64,000 bases of DNA, taken from positions 57,074 to 121,073 of the forward strand of contig JAVBPA010000030.1 of assembly GCA_031549925.1 (NCBI GenBank), in the 5' to 3' direction. Position numbers and translations under genes: made by a program. Of this stretch, positions 18,848-27,984 are shown in pieces; within the stretch, counting starts at the first letter, position 1; each line of letters begins with the position of its first letter. The stretch comes from JAVBPA01 sp031549925. GTDB taxonomy: Bacteria; Bacillota; Clostridia; Oscillospirales; CAG-272. Below the pieces are notes generated by a model that was not told where the DNA came from, did not search any database, and saw only the letters and a list, made by a program, of their open reading frames with translations.

Positions 18848-20674
18848 ATGAATTTTACAAACGATAAAATATCGTATGAAGTTTATAGAATAAACGGACC
18901 GGTTATATTTATAAAAAATGCTAAAACATTATGTATGCAGGAAATGGTATATGTAGGAGATTCTAAATTAATCGGTGAAGTTATTGGAATTACTAGTGAT
19001 ATTGTAACAATACAAATGTATGAAGACATGTCCGGTATTGCTCCTGGAGAAAAGGTCATCGGCAGCGGCTCTCCTATATCCTTGTTGCTGGGTCCCGGTA
19101 TATTAAAAAATATATTTGACGGAATACAAAGACCGTTAAAAGTTATAAGAAGTAATTACGGACAATATATTCCGCGCGGAATTGATGTTTATCCGTTAGA
19201 CAGAGAAAAACTTTGGGATGTTGATGTATTGGTAAAAGAAGGGGATATTTTATCTCCGCAGGCTATTTACGCGGAAACTCCTGAAAGTGATACTATCATA
19301 CATAAATGTATGCTTGCTCCCGGTTTGAAAGGACGAGTAATATTTGCGGTGAAAAACGGCAAGTACACAATAAATGATATAATTATAAAGCTTTTACTTG
19401 ATGACGGAAATACCGTAGATATTACCTTATGTCAAAAATGGCCGATTAGAAAACCGCGTCCGGTAAATAACCGACTTCCTAATAATATACCTTTGATTAC
19501 AGGTCAACGCGTTATTGATACATTGTTTCCGATAGTAAAAGGAGGAACAGCGGCTGTACCCGGAGGATTCGGAACAGGAAAAACAATGATGCAGCACCAG
19601 CTTGCGAAATGGAGCGATGCAGATATTATTGTATACATCGGCTGCGGAGAACGCGGAAATGAAATGACTCAGGTTTTAGAAGAATTTACAGAACTCGTTG
19701 ACCCCAGAAATGGTAAACTTTTAACCGATCGCACCGTTCTCATAGCAAACACTTCCAACATGCCCGTAGCGGCTCGTGAAGCTTCTATATACACAGGAAT
19801 TACACTTGCCGAATATTACCGTGATATGGGTTATAATGTTGCTATAATGGCTGATTCTACTTCCAGATGGGCTGAAGCTTTGAGAGAAATTTCGGGAAGA
19901 CTTGAAGAAATGCCGGCTGAAGAGGGATTTCCGGCTTATTTACCTTCGCGTTTATCGGAATTTTATGAAAGAGCGGGTTATTGTAAAAATATAAACGGAA
20001 CAGAAGGTTCTGTTACTATTATAGCGGCAGTTTCACCGCAAGGCGGAGATTTTTCAGAGCCAGTTACTCAAAATACAAAGAGACTTGTCAGAACTTTTTG
20101 GGCGCTTGATAAAAGTTTAGCTTATTCACGCCATTATGCTGCGATAAATTGGAATACTTCATACAGCGAGTACGCGGAAGATTTGGAAACATGGTATGCC
20201 AAAAATGTAAAAAGTAATTTTATAGATTACCGGAAAAGGTTTATTTCTATTTTGCATGAAGAAAATCAATTGATGGAAATTGTAAAATTGATTGGTTCCG
20301 ACGTGCTTGCGGACGAACAAAAACTTATTCTTGAAACCGCAAAAATGATAAGAGTAGGGTTTTTACAGCAAAACGCTTTTCATCCGGAAGATACATTTGT
20401 TACGCTGGAAAAACAATATCTTATGATGGATGTAATTTTATATTTAAATGACAAATCAAAAGAATTGGTATCACAAGGTGTACCTATGTCCAAAATAATC
20501 GCGACAGGATTTTTTGATAAATTAATTAAGATGAAGTACGATATCCCAAACAATAAATTAAATCTTTTTACAAAAATTAAAATCGATATAGACGAAATGA
20601 TGATTCAATTGGAAAAAGATCATTCACTGCTTTTTAATAAAAATGCGGAAAGAGGCAATTTAAATGCCGATTGA
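18848..20674 (+). CDS. ntpA: V-type ATP synthase/ATPase catalytic subunit A
   Basis: The nucleotide-hydrolysing subunit, 608 residues. It has the beta-barrel N domain (INGPVIFI), the V-type non-homologous insert (about 115-195), the P-loop GGFGTGKT near residue 240, CGERGNEMTQVLEEF with the catalytic glutamate, and ADSTSRWAEALREISGRLEEMP. The P-loop has GG where most relatives have GP, still within the Walker consensus. Overlaps ntpB by 11 bases. Ribosome binding site AAAAGG. Confidence 0.97.
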   Translation: MNFTNDKISYEVYRINGPVIFIKNAKTLCMQEMVYVGDSKLIGEVIGITSDIVTIQMYEDMSGIAPGEKVIGSGSPISLLLGPGILKNIFDGIQRPLKVIRSNYGQYIPRGIDVYPLDREKLWDVDVLVKEGDILSPQAIYAETPESDTIIHKCMLAPGLKGRVIFAVKNGKYTINDIIIKLLLDDGNTVDITLCQKWPIRKPRPVNNRLPNNIPLITGQRVIDTLFPIVKGGTAAVPGGFGTGKTMMQHQLAKWSDADIIVYIGCGERGNEMTQVLEEFTELVDPRNGKLLTDRTVLIANTSNMPVAAREASIYTGITLAEYYRDMGYNVAIMADSTSRWAEALREISGRLEEMPAEEGFPAYLPSRLSEFYERAGYCKNINGTEGSVTIIAAVSPQGGDFSEPVTQNTKRLVRTFWALDKSLAYSRHYAAINWNTSYSEYAEDLETWYAKNVKSNFIDYRKRFISILHEENQLMEIVKLIGSDVLADEQKLILETAKMIRVGFLQQNAFHPEDTFVTLEKQYLMMDVILYLNDKSKELVSQGVPMSKIIATGFFDKLIKMKYDIPNNKLNLFTKIKIDIDEMMIQLEKDHSLLFNKNAERGNLNAD

Positions 20675-22049
20675 ATATATAGGTATTAAAGAAATACGTG
20701 GCCCTTTAGTAGTTCTCGAAAATATAAACGGGGTTTCTTACGATGAACTTGTTACAATAGTTCTTAATAACGGAGAAAAAAGAACAGGGAGAGTAGTCGA
20801 TGTTAGTAATAAATCTTGTGTAGTGCAAGTTTTTGAAGGAACTTCTTCTATATCTCTTACAAATACAAAAACAAGTTTCCGCGGACATCCGTTAAAACTT
20901 GATTTATCAAAAGAAATATTAGGAAGAACTTTTGACGGAATAGGAAGACCTGCGGATGGTTTGCCGCCGATATTTCCGTCTGTCAGCCGCGATATAAACG
21001 GTCAGCCGATGAATCCGGTCGCAAGAGAATATCCGCGGAATTTTATCGAAACGGGAATTTCATCAATAGACGCAAATCTTACTTTGATACGCGGGCAAAA
21101 GCTTCCGATATTTTCCGGTAACGGTATGTCACACAATAAATTAGCAGTACAAATAGTGCGTCAAGCGAGAATAACAAACGACGAAGGCTGCGAATTCGGT
21201 ATAGTTTTTGCTGCTATGGGAATAAAAAATGATATAGCTAATTATTTTAAAAACGCTTTTGAAGAAAGCGGAGTTATGAGCCGGGTCATAATGTTTTTAA
21301 ATTTATCCAATGATCCTATAGTAGAAAGAATTTTAACACCGCGATGTGCCTTGACTGCCGCAGAATATCTTGCTTTTGAACATAATATGCATATATTGGT
21401 AATCATGACAGATATGACTTCATACGCAGAAGCTCTGCGTGAATTATCAAATTCAAAAGGTGAAATACCGAGCAGAAAAGGATTCCCCGGTTATTTATAT
21501 TCTGATCTGGCTTCCTTATATGAACGTGCCGGTATCATCAGCGGAATAAAAGGATCTGTCACACAACTTCCGATACTGACAATGCCGAACGATGATATAA
21601 ACCATCCTATACCTGATTTAACAGGATATATAACCGAAGGACAAATTGTTCTTGACAGAAATTTGGAATTAAAGGGGATTTATCCGAGTATAGCTATATT
21701 ATCATCTCTATCGCGTTTGATGAAAGACGGTATAGGGGAAGGTTATACAAGAGGAGATCATTCGGCAGTTTCAAATCAATTATTCGCTTCATATTCAAAA
21801 GTTACAGACGCAAGATCTCTGGCTTCTGTTATCGGAGAAGATGAATTATCTCCGATTGATAAACTTTATATAAAATATGGTATAATGTTCGAAGAAAAGT
21901 TTTTATCACAGGGTATAAATGAAGACAGAAGTATTGATACTACGTTAAATTTAGCCTGGGAAATGCTTTCGATTCTTCCAAGAAGCGAACTTGACCGCAT
22001 AGATGATAAGATAATCGATAAGTACTATAAAAATCGTACGATTTCATAA
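20664..22049 (+). CDS. ntpB: V-type ATP synthase/ATPase non-catalytic subunit B
   Basis: A 461-residue subunit alternating with A in the hexamer. Family marks: IRGPLVVLE opening, DGIGRPADGLPP, GQKLPIFSGNGMSHNKLA in place of a P-loop (no GKT, as expected), TDMTSYAEALRELS, and SRKGFPGYLYSDLASLYERAG. Start ATG lies within the end of ntpA, preceded by GAGGCAA, so the two are coupled to keep A:B stoichiometry. Confidence 0.97.
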   Translation: MPIEYIGIKEIRGPLVVLENINGVSYDELVTIVLNNGEKRTGRVVDVSNKSCVVQVFEGTSSISLTNTKTSFRGHPLKLDLSKEILGRTFDGIGRPADGLPPIFPSVSRDINGQPMNPVAREYPRNFIETGISSIDANLTLIRGQKLPIFSGNGMSHNKLAVQIVRQARITNDEGCEFGIVFAAMGIKNDIANYFKNAFEESGVMSRVIMFLNLSNDPIVERILTPRCALTAAEYLAFEHNMHILVIMTDMTSYAEALRELSNSKGEIPSRKGFPGYLYSDLASLYERAGIISGIKGSVTQLPILTMPNDDINHPIPDLTGYITEGQIVLDRNLELKGIYPSIAILSSLSRLMKDGIGEGYTRGDHSAVSNQLFASYSKVTDARSLASVIGEDELSPIDKLYIKYGIMFEEKFLSQGINEDRSIDTTLNLAWEMLSILPRSELDRIDDKIIDKYYKNRTIS

Positions 22050-22066
22050 TACCACAGGATAAAAAT

Positions 22067-22678
22067 ATGGGAAATGTGATAATACCAACCAAGAGTAATT
22101 TATTAGCACAAAAACGTTCATTAGCGCTTTCCCGTATGGGATATGATTTAATGGATAAAAAGCGGAATATTTTAATACGCGAAATGATGATGCTGATAGA
22201 ACGTGCAAAAGTTTTGCAAAATCAAATCGACATAGTATTCAGCACGGCTTATCATGCACTAGAAAAGGCTAATATTACAATGGGTCTTATAACGGATATA
22301 GTGCGGGAAGTTGAAATTGACAATAGCTTAAAAGTACAGTTTCGTTCTGTTATGGGTGTTGAAATACCTATTGTGGATATTGAAAAAAATAAAATGGAGT
22401 TTTCGGAGTACAGTTATACTATAACAAATTCTGCATTTGATGAAGCTTTTGCAGATTTTATAAAAGTAAAAGAATTATGCGCGGAATTGGCAGAAGTCGA
22501 AAATTCTGTTTACCGATTGGCTTACGCGGTTAAAAAAACTCAAAAAAGAGCAAACGCTTTAAAAAATATTGTTATTCCGTTGACTCAAGATACCATTAAA
22601 TATATTTCTTCTTATTTAGAAGAGAAAGAAAGAGAAGAATTTACACGTTTAAAAATCATAAAATCTTCCAAATCATAG
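22067..22678 (+). CDS. ntpD: V-type ATP synthase/ATPase subunit D
   Basis: The central rotor shaft, 203 residues, two long helices forming a coiled coil. The opening PTKSNLLAQKRSLALSRMGY and the closing RANALKNIVIPLTQDTIKY are diagnostic. Last gene of the operon, followed by a strong terminator. Confidence 0.97.
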   Translation: MGNVIIPTKSNLLAQKRSLALSRMGYDLMDKKRNILIREMMMLIERAKVLQNQIDIVFSTAYHALEKANITMGLITDIVREVEIDNSLKVQFRSVMGVEIPIVDIEKNKMEFSEYSYTITNSAFDEAFADFIKVKELCAELAEVENSVYRLAYAVKKTQKRANALKNIVIPLTQDTIKYISSYLEEKEREEFTRLKIIKSSKS

Positions 22679-22681
22679 AAT

Positions 22682-22731
22682 AATATGTCATCTGAAATTA
22701 ATTGTAAATTAAAGATGACATATTATTTTTT
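22682..22731 (+). terminator. Terminator of the V-ATPase operon
   Basis: Stem AATATGTCATCT (22682-22693) pairs with AGATGACATATT (22713-22724), followed by ATTTTTT. Confidence 0.9.
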
Positions 22732-22859
22732 ACAAAAAATCTATTGATAAATTAATTTAAATTGTTATAATATATAAAATATATACATATGATAAAAAAC
22801 AAGATGTTTTTATATTTCTCATATTTATATTTAATAATATTTTTTGTTAAGAGGTTAAA

Positions 22860-24350
22860 ATGAAAAGGAAAATTTTGCGGATAACAAGCATATTATTGTT
22901 TTTATCAATATTATCGGTTGTAGTTATAGGATGTGCTGAAAATATTGCTGATGATGACACAAATACGACAACTGCTGATTCTATTAATGAAACAGAAGGT
23001 GAAACAGAACGTTCACAAACAAAGGATTCATTGCCGAATGATTTGAATTTTGAAGGAGCAGAATATAGAATGTTAATCCGCGGTGATTATTTTAACGCGG
23101 AATTTTATGCTGAAGAAGCTTCCGGAGATATTGTTGAAGATGCGATTTATAATCGTAATTTATCAATAGAAGAACGACTCAATATTGATTATGAATTAAT
23201 TCAAAGAGGAACAAGCGCAGATTACGGAAAGGAATTAAACAGCATTAGAGTTGATATTACTTCGGATAATGACGCGTATGATGTTATAGCAGGTTATTCC
23301 GTTCATATAGTTACTATGATGTCGGAAGGGTTGTTTTATAATTTAAACGAAGTTGAATATCTTGATTTTTCGCAGCCTTGGTGGACTCAATCAATTCAGG
23401 ATGAAATGACATTTAACGGAAGCGTATATTTTATGACCGGTGATATATGTATGACCACTACTTCAAAGGCGATATGTATGTATTTTAATAAAACCGTAGC
23501 GGAAAGATATAATATATCGGAATTGTATACAACTGTTAACGATAATAATTGGACTTTTGAAAAATATAAATCTACAATAGCCAATATATATGAAGATGTT
23601 AACGGAAACGGTAAAAAAGATGATAACGACGCGTTTGGAACAGCTATGACTCCTTATAATTCTGTTGACGCGTTTATACCCGCTTTCAGACAAAACATAA
23701 CAGAAATGGGTGAGGACGGTTTTCCGGTTCTTGCTTTCAATAATAATCGTATGGTATCGATTGTTGAAACAATTTACTCATTAATGTATGAAACACAAAG
23801 TGTTCATGTACCGCGTAACAGTTTGGAAGATCAAGCGACATGCGAAAAAATATTTATGGACGACCGCGCATTGTTTATGCTTTTCGAATTTACAGCATGT
23901 GACAGACTTCGTGAAATGAAATCGGATTTCGGTATTATACCTTATCCCAAATTTGATTCGCTGCAAGAAAAATACGGCACATATATGCAGGATGGTCACA
24001 CTCTTTTATGTATTCCGATAACTTGTACCCGTCTTGATTTAACGGGCGCGGCTACGGAAGCTCTCGCAGCGGAAAGCTACCGCAGAGTTACTCCGGCTTA
24101 TTTTGAAGTTGCTCTTCAGATTAAATATTCAAGAGATGATGAATCTATACAGACATTACAATTAATAAAAGACAGTATAAAATATAATTTTGGTTATGTT
24201 TATTTATCAAACGCATTTTGGTGTCTGCGCAGTTTAATGAATACCGGAAGTACAGGTTCAAAAGATTTTGCTTCTTTCTATGCTAGAAACGAAAAAGCAT
24301 TTCAAAAAACTCTGGATAAAATGATTGAAAAATATCAGGAGAGTGTATAA
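22860..24350 (+). CDS. Extracellular solute-binding lipoprotein (sugar-type ABC binding protein)
   Basis: A 496-residue lipoprotein: Lys/Arg-rich start, hydrophobic helix 8-24 and a lipobox V-I-G-C with C25 as lipidation site, then a Thr/Glu-rich spacer (30-55). The body has the family-1 solute-binding layout, including a calcium-loop-like DVNGNGKKDDNDAFGT near residue 250 typical of carbohydrate-binding members. No permease or ATPase genes accompany it, so it is an orphan binding protein whose partner must be elsewhere. Ribosome binding site AAGAGG. Confidence 0.8.
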   Translation: MKRKILRITSILLFLSILSVVVIGCAENIADDDTNTTTADSINETEGETERSQTKDSLPNDLNFEGAEYRMLIRGDYFNAEFYAEEASGDIVEDAIYNRNLSIEERLNIDYELIQRGTSADYGKELNSIRVDITSDNDAYDVIAGYSVHIVTMMSEGLFYNLNEVEYLDFSQPWWTQSIQDEMTFNGSVYFMTGDICMTTTSKAICMYFNKTVAERYNISELYTTVNDNNWTFEKYKSTIANIYEDVNGNGKKDDNDAFGTAMTPYNSVDAFIPAFRQNITEMGEDGFPVLAFNNNRMVSIVETIYSLMYETQSVHVPRNSLEDQATCEKIFMDDRALFMLFEFTACDRLREMKSDFGIIPYPKFDSLQEKYGTYMQDGHTLLCIPITCTRLDLTGAATEALAAESYRRVTPAYFEVALQIKYSRDDESIQTLQLIKDSIKYNFGYVYLSNAFWCLRSLMNTGSTGSKDFASFYARNEKAFQKTLDKMIEKYQESV

Positions 24351-24389
24351 AACGGTTTTTAGGAAAATCGGAACAAGCAATTAATTATA

Positions 24390-24418
24390 TTGACTTTTTA
24401 AAAATAATATGATATAAT
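24390..24418 (+). promoter_or_regulatory. Promoter of tRNA-Leu
   Basis: TTGACT (24390-24395), 17-base spacer, TATAAT (24413-24418), with a run to the tRNA of about 40 bases. Confidence 0.85.
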
Positions 24419-24459
24419 CAAAAACGTTGATTTAGCTTATGATTATATCATATTTATAT

Positions 24460-24547
24460 GCACCTGTGGCGGAACTGGCAGACGCGCTAGATTCAGGTTC
24501 TAGTCCATAATACTTGGGTGTGGGTTCAAATCCCTTCAGGTGCACCA
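24460..24547 (+). tRNA. tRNA-Leu (CAG anticodon)
   Basis: Acceptor GCACCTG pairs with CAGGTGC, then A and encoded CCA. Anticodon stem CTAGA/TCTAG encloses TTCAGGT, giving CAG. A long variable arm, as expected for a class II tRNA, and a GGTTCAAAT T-loop are present. Confidence 0.97.
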
Positions 24548-24592
24548 AAAAAATCTGTCGTTGATTTAGATTTAACGACAGATTTTTTTTAT
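24548..24592. terminator. Terminator after tRNA-Leu, also usable by nhaC-like gene
   Basis: AAATCTGTCGTT (24551-24562) pairs with AACGACAGATTT, followed by a T run on the plus strand and an A/T run on the other side. Confidence 0.88.
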
Positions 24593-24618
24593 TTAAATAT
24601 TCAATTATTTTAAATTAA

Positions 24619-26319
24619 TTATGCATGTTTTCTTGCAAACAATAATTTCATAACAAAAATAGCAAATATCATTAAAACAATAGAAATGGGTAAAACAATA
24701 AAAAAGTTTCTTATAAATCCGGCTAGGAAATACCCTATAAATGATATTGCAGCAACAAGCAAAGCATATGGAATTTGTGTCGATACATGTTCTATGTGAT
24801 TTACTTGCGCTCCGGCCGAAGACATGATTGTTGTATCTGAAATCGGGGAAATATGGTCTCCGCAAACAGCACCGGCTAAGCAAGCTGAAATTGATATTAC
24901 TAATATTTCACTCATTTCCGGGAAAACAGCGATTACTATCGGTATAAGTATACCAAATGTACCCCATGATGTTCCTGTGGCGAAAGCTAAACCTAGTGCT
25001 ATTAAGAATAAAAGAGCAGGGAGGAATGAACTTGCTGAAGTGTTACCTTCAAGTATTGAAGAAACAAATTCTCCCGCGCCTAAATTATCACGGCAGAATC
25101 CGGAAAGAGTCCATGCAAATATGAGAATAAGTATCGCCGGAATCATGGCCTTGAAACCTTCGGGAATACTTTCGGTAAATTGCTTGTAAGTAATAATCTT
25201 TCTGGGTATGTATAAAATAAATGTAATTAACAGAGCTATAAACGAGCCTAAAACAAGTCCGACAGAAGCGTCGCAACCTGCAAAAGCATCAACGAAACTG
25301 ACGCCTTCGAAAAAACCGCCGGTATAAACCATACCTAATATACAACAGACAATAAGACTTGCTATCGGGATGATAAGATCAAGTACCGATCCTTTAGGAG
25401 ATACAAAACTCGATGTTTCATACGAAGAATCCGCGCCTATTATTCCGTTTTCAGCAATATATTCGGATTTTTTCATCGGGCCGAAATCAAATTTTAACAA
25501 TGTTATAGTTATGATCATAACTATTGTAAGCAAAGCGTAAAAATTGTAGGGAATTGCTTTTATAAACATTTGGAATCCGTCTATTCCTGTTCCCTCTGTC
25601 GATGAAGTAACAGCCGCTGCCCAACTGGATATCGGAGCTATTATACATATAGGCGCTGCGGTGGCATCTATAATATAAGCAAGCTTTGCTCTTGATATTT
25701 TAAATTTATCGGTAACAGGCCGCATAACGCTTCCTACTGTTAAACAGTTGAAGTAATCATCGACAAATATTAAAACTCCTAAACCAAAAGTAGCCAGCAA
25801 AGCTCCTTTTTTAGATTTTATTTTGGATGAAGCCCATTTACCGTAAGCCGCGCTTCCTCCTGCTTTTGTAATAAGGGAAACAATAATTCCTAAAAAAACT
25901 AAAAAGATGAGTATTCCTACATTCCATGAATCTCCTAATTTTGTAGTCATTACTTCGAATATTGAACGTATTGTTTTTTCAGGATTAAAATTGGAATATA
26001 ACAATGCTCCCGTGATTATTCCGACAAATAACGATATGTATACTTCTTTTGTTATGAGTGCAAGTACTATAGCAATCAGGGGAGGTAATAGTGCCCAAAA
26101 AGTAGCAAAAAAATTACTTTGATATTCAATTTCTTCGGATTGTGTTTCTTCTTCCAATGCTTCGTTTTCTATAATATCTTCTGAGGTAACAGAATCTTCT
26201 TCCACACTTGTATCGGCGGACGAAGGCAAGCTGAATAATACCGTTGAAAATATAATAAAAACCGTGATGATTAGAAATATAAAATATTTCTTGTTTTGAA
26301 ACAAACTGGTTTTTGTCAT
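24619..26319 (-). CDS. NhaC family Na+/H+ antiporter
   Basis: A 566-residue membrane antiporter exchanging sodium (or a carboxylate in some relatives) for protons. Residues 12-32 form a signal-like helix, followed by an acidic Glu/Ser spacer (36-66) not usual in the shortest NhaC proteins, and then about a dozen helices. Family marks are AYGKWASSKIKSKKGA, LIFVDDYFNCLTVGSVMRPV and APICIIAPISSWAAAV. A full-length N-terminal extension and GAAAGGAAAA upstream support the start at 26319. With the V-ATPase it suggests attention to sodium or proton balance, but they are separate units. Confidence 0.88.
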   Translation of the reverse strand: MTKTSLFQNKKYFIFLIITVFIIFSTVLFSLPSSADTSVEEDSVTSEDIIENEALEEETQSEEIEYQSNFFATFWALLPPLIAIVLALITKEVYISLFVGIITGALLYSNFNPEKTIRSIFEVMTTKLGDSWNVGILIFLVFLGIIVSLITKAGGSAAYGKWASSKIKSKKGALLATFGLGVLIFVDDYFNCLTVGSVMRPVTDKFKISRAKLAYIIDATAAPICIIAPISSWAAAVTSSTEGTGIDGFQMFIKAIPYNFYALLTIVMIITITLLKFDFGPMKKSEYIAENGIIGADSSYETSSFVSPKGSVLDLIIPIASLIVCCILGMVYTGGFFEGVSFVDAFAGCDASVGLVLGSFIALLITFILYIPRKIITYKQFTESIPEGFKAMIPAILILIFAWTLSGFCRDNLGAGEFVSSILEGNTSASSFLPALLFLIALGLAFATGTSWGTFGILIPIVIAVFPEMSEILVISISACLAGAVCGDHISPISDTTIMSSAGAQVNHIEHVSTQIPYALLVAAISFIGYFLAGFIRNFFIVLPISIVLMIFAIFVMKLLFARKHA

Positions 26320-26572
26320 TTCCCGTTATTTTCCTTTCGTTAATTATGATTCGGACGTTTTTGCATCCGATATTCATGCTGGAAACATTATAATATATAA
26401 TTCTAAAAAATTCAACACATTATTCACACATTTATTAAATTATTTATAAAAAATAAAAATATATAAATATATAACTTCCAATTTTATTAATATTAACGCA
26501 ATAAAAAACATTGGTGATATATTAATATTTATTAATACTAAAATTTTGTGTCGGAATTTGATTATTTATAAA

Positions 26573-26630
26573 TAAAAAAGTCTGATTTACGATTAAGCTT
26601 TATCAATCATAATAACAGACCTTTTTATTA
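26573..26630 (-). terminator. Probable terminator of the ABC-MFS unit
   Basis: Read on the minus strand, GTCTG and CAGAC form the outer stem of an imperfect hairpin with a second inner helix (ATGATT with AATCGT), ending in six T. The 340-base gap 26320-26659 holds nothing else that I can see. Confidence 0.55.
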
Positions 26631-26659
26631 AAATTTTCGATTTACATAATAAAAATTAA

Positions 26660-27940
26660 TTAAGAAACAATTTCATTTTCGATTGATTTTGTTTTGATTT
26701 CGGGTTGTATTTGTGTTTGCCCCGCTTTTATTAATTCTTTGCGTTTGCATAAAACAAACCCTCCCGCAATCAAAAGAATTCCGGTGATTATCAAAAGCAA
26801 TTCGATTTTAACGATATCGCTAAGCGGGCCGAATAATACCATTCCGATCGGCATTGCAATTCCGTTAATTACAGCGATAACGCTGAATACTCTGCCCATA
26901 AGATTCGGAGGAATCTTTATTTGAATGAGTGTCATACTCGGCGTGTTGTAAAACGGCATTGTACATCCGCAAAAGATCATAGTTCCTAAATACAACCAAA
27001 AATTTGGTATAATTCCGAAAAGCACTGTTGCTAAACCAAAAAGTAACCAAGCTAAGATCATTGTATGCACTTTGTTTTTAAAGCCACCCCATATTGAAAT
27101 AATAATTCCTCCTGCCATCATTCCGATTGCAAACGTTAATTCTATTGCTGTCAATCTCCAAACATCGTCACCGAATGTACGAGCAACCTGAAGAGGAGTT
27201 AACATAGCTGCGGGTGAAGCTAAAACACAAAAAAGAGCTGTGGAAATAAACAATGTTTTTAACCAGCTTTGACTACCGATAAAACGTAAACCTTCCGCCA
27301 TTTCCTGAAAATATGTTTTGGTACCTGCTTTGCGTTCTTGTGCATTAGGAACACCTGCGACTTTAACAAAGAAGAATACTGTTGCTATTCCGATTACGGC
27401 AGTAACAACATCGATGAAAAAAATAGTTTCAATAGGCAAAAAAGTCAAAAGCGCACCTGCTGCCATCGGTGCAGCAAACATAATAAGTGATTGCGCTGTA
27501 CTTTGGATACCGTTAAAACGGGTTAGATGCTCTTCCGGCACAATTTGCGGGATCAAAGCACTGACAGCCGGTTGCTGAACACCTTGACCTATACTTCTAA
27601 TCATAACCGCTGCCAATAATAACCAAATGCTGTGAATTCCGGATTTGTAAAAAACCGCTACTAAAAGTGTTATTACAGCTATTGCTGCATCGGAGATGTT
27701 TACTAAATATTTTCGGTTGTATCTGTCCGCCCAAACTCCTGCGAAAGGTGAAATAAAAACCATCGGGAGCATAGAAGCACAAGTAAAAATTGCTATCATT
27801 AATCCGGATTGCTCTTTTAGTGTAATATGCCAGGTAATTGAATGAGAAACAAGCATAGATCCAAACATGGACAAAAATTGTCCTGCTATGAAAAATGTTG
27901 CGTTTAATTTCCAATTAGAGTCGTTTTTTTCTTTACGCAC
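26660..27940 (-). CDS. MFS efflux transporter (MFS_3, Mef/EntS-like)
   Basis: A 426-residue, 12-helix major facilitator of the drug/macrolide-efflux type. The helix 2-3 loop carries GVWADRYNRKYLVN and the MFS A-motif region; helix 4-5 has IRSIGQGVQQPAVSALIPQIV, both typical of MFS_3 proteins such as Mef and EntS. Start is GTG 27940 with AAAGGAG nine bases upstream. It lies 44 bases behind the ABC permease gene and probably shares its transcript. The exported compound is unknown. Confidence 0.85.
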   Translation of the reverse strand: MRKEKNDSNWKLNATFFIAGQFLSMFGSMLVSHSITWHITLKEQSGLMIAIFTCASMLPMVFISPFAGVWADRYNRKYLVNISDAAIAVITLLVAVFYKSGIHSIWLLLAAVMIRSIGQGVQQPAVSALIPQIVPEEHLTRFNGIQSTAQSLIMFAAPMAAGALLTFLPIETIFFIDVVTAVIGIATVFFFVKVAGVPNAQERKAGTKTYFQEMAEGLRFIGSQSWLKTLFISTALFCVLASPAAMLTPLQVARTFGDDVWRLTAIELTFAIGMMAGGIIISIWGGFKNKVHTMILAWLLFGLATVLFGIIPNFWLYLGTMIFCGCTMPFYNTPSMTLIQIKIPPNLMGRVFSVIAVINGIAMPIGMVLFGPLSDIVKIELLLIITGILLIAGGFVLCKRKELIKAGQTQIQPEIKTKSIENEIVS

Positions 27941-27984
27941 AAAACAATCTCCTTTAATTATTATTGATAAACATCAGAAGTATA

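Noticed and set aside
24605..25276. Several frames of 60-120 codons on both strands within the NhaC gene
   Set aside because: Shadows of the antiporter gene; no ribosome binding sites and no sensible composition.
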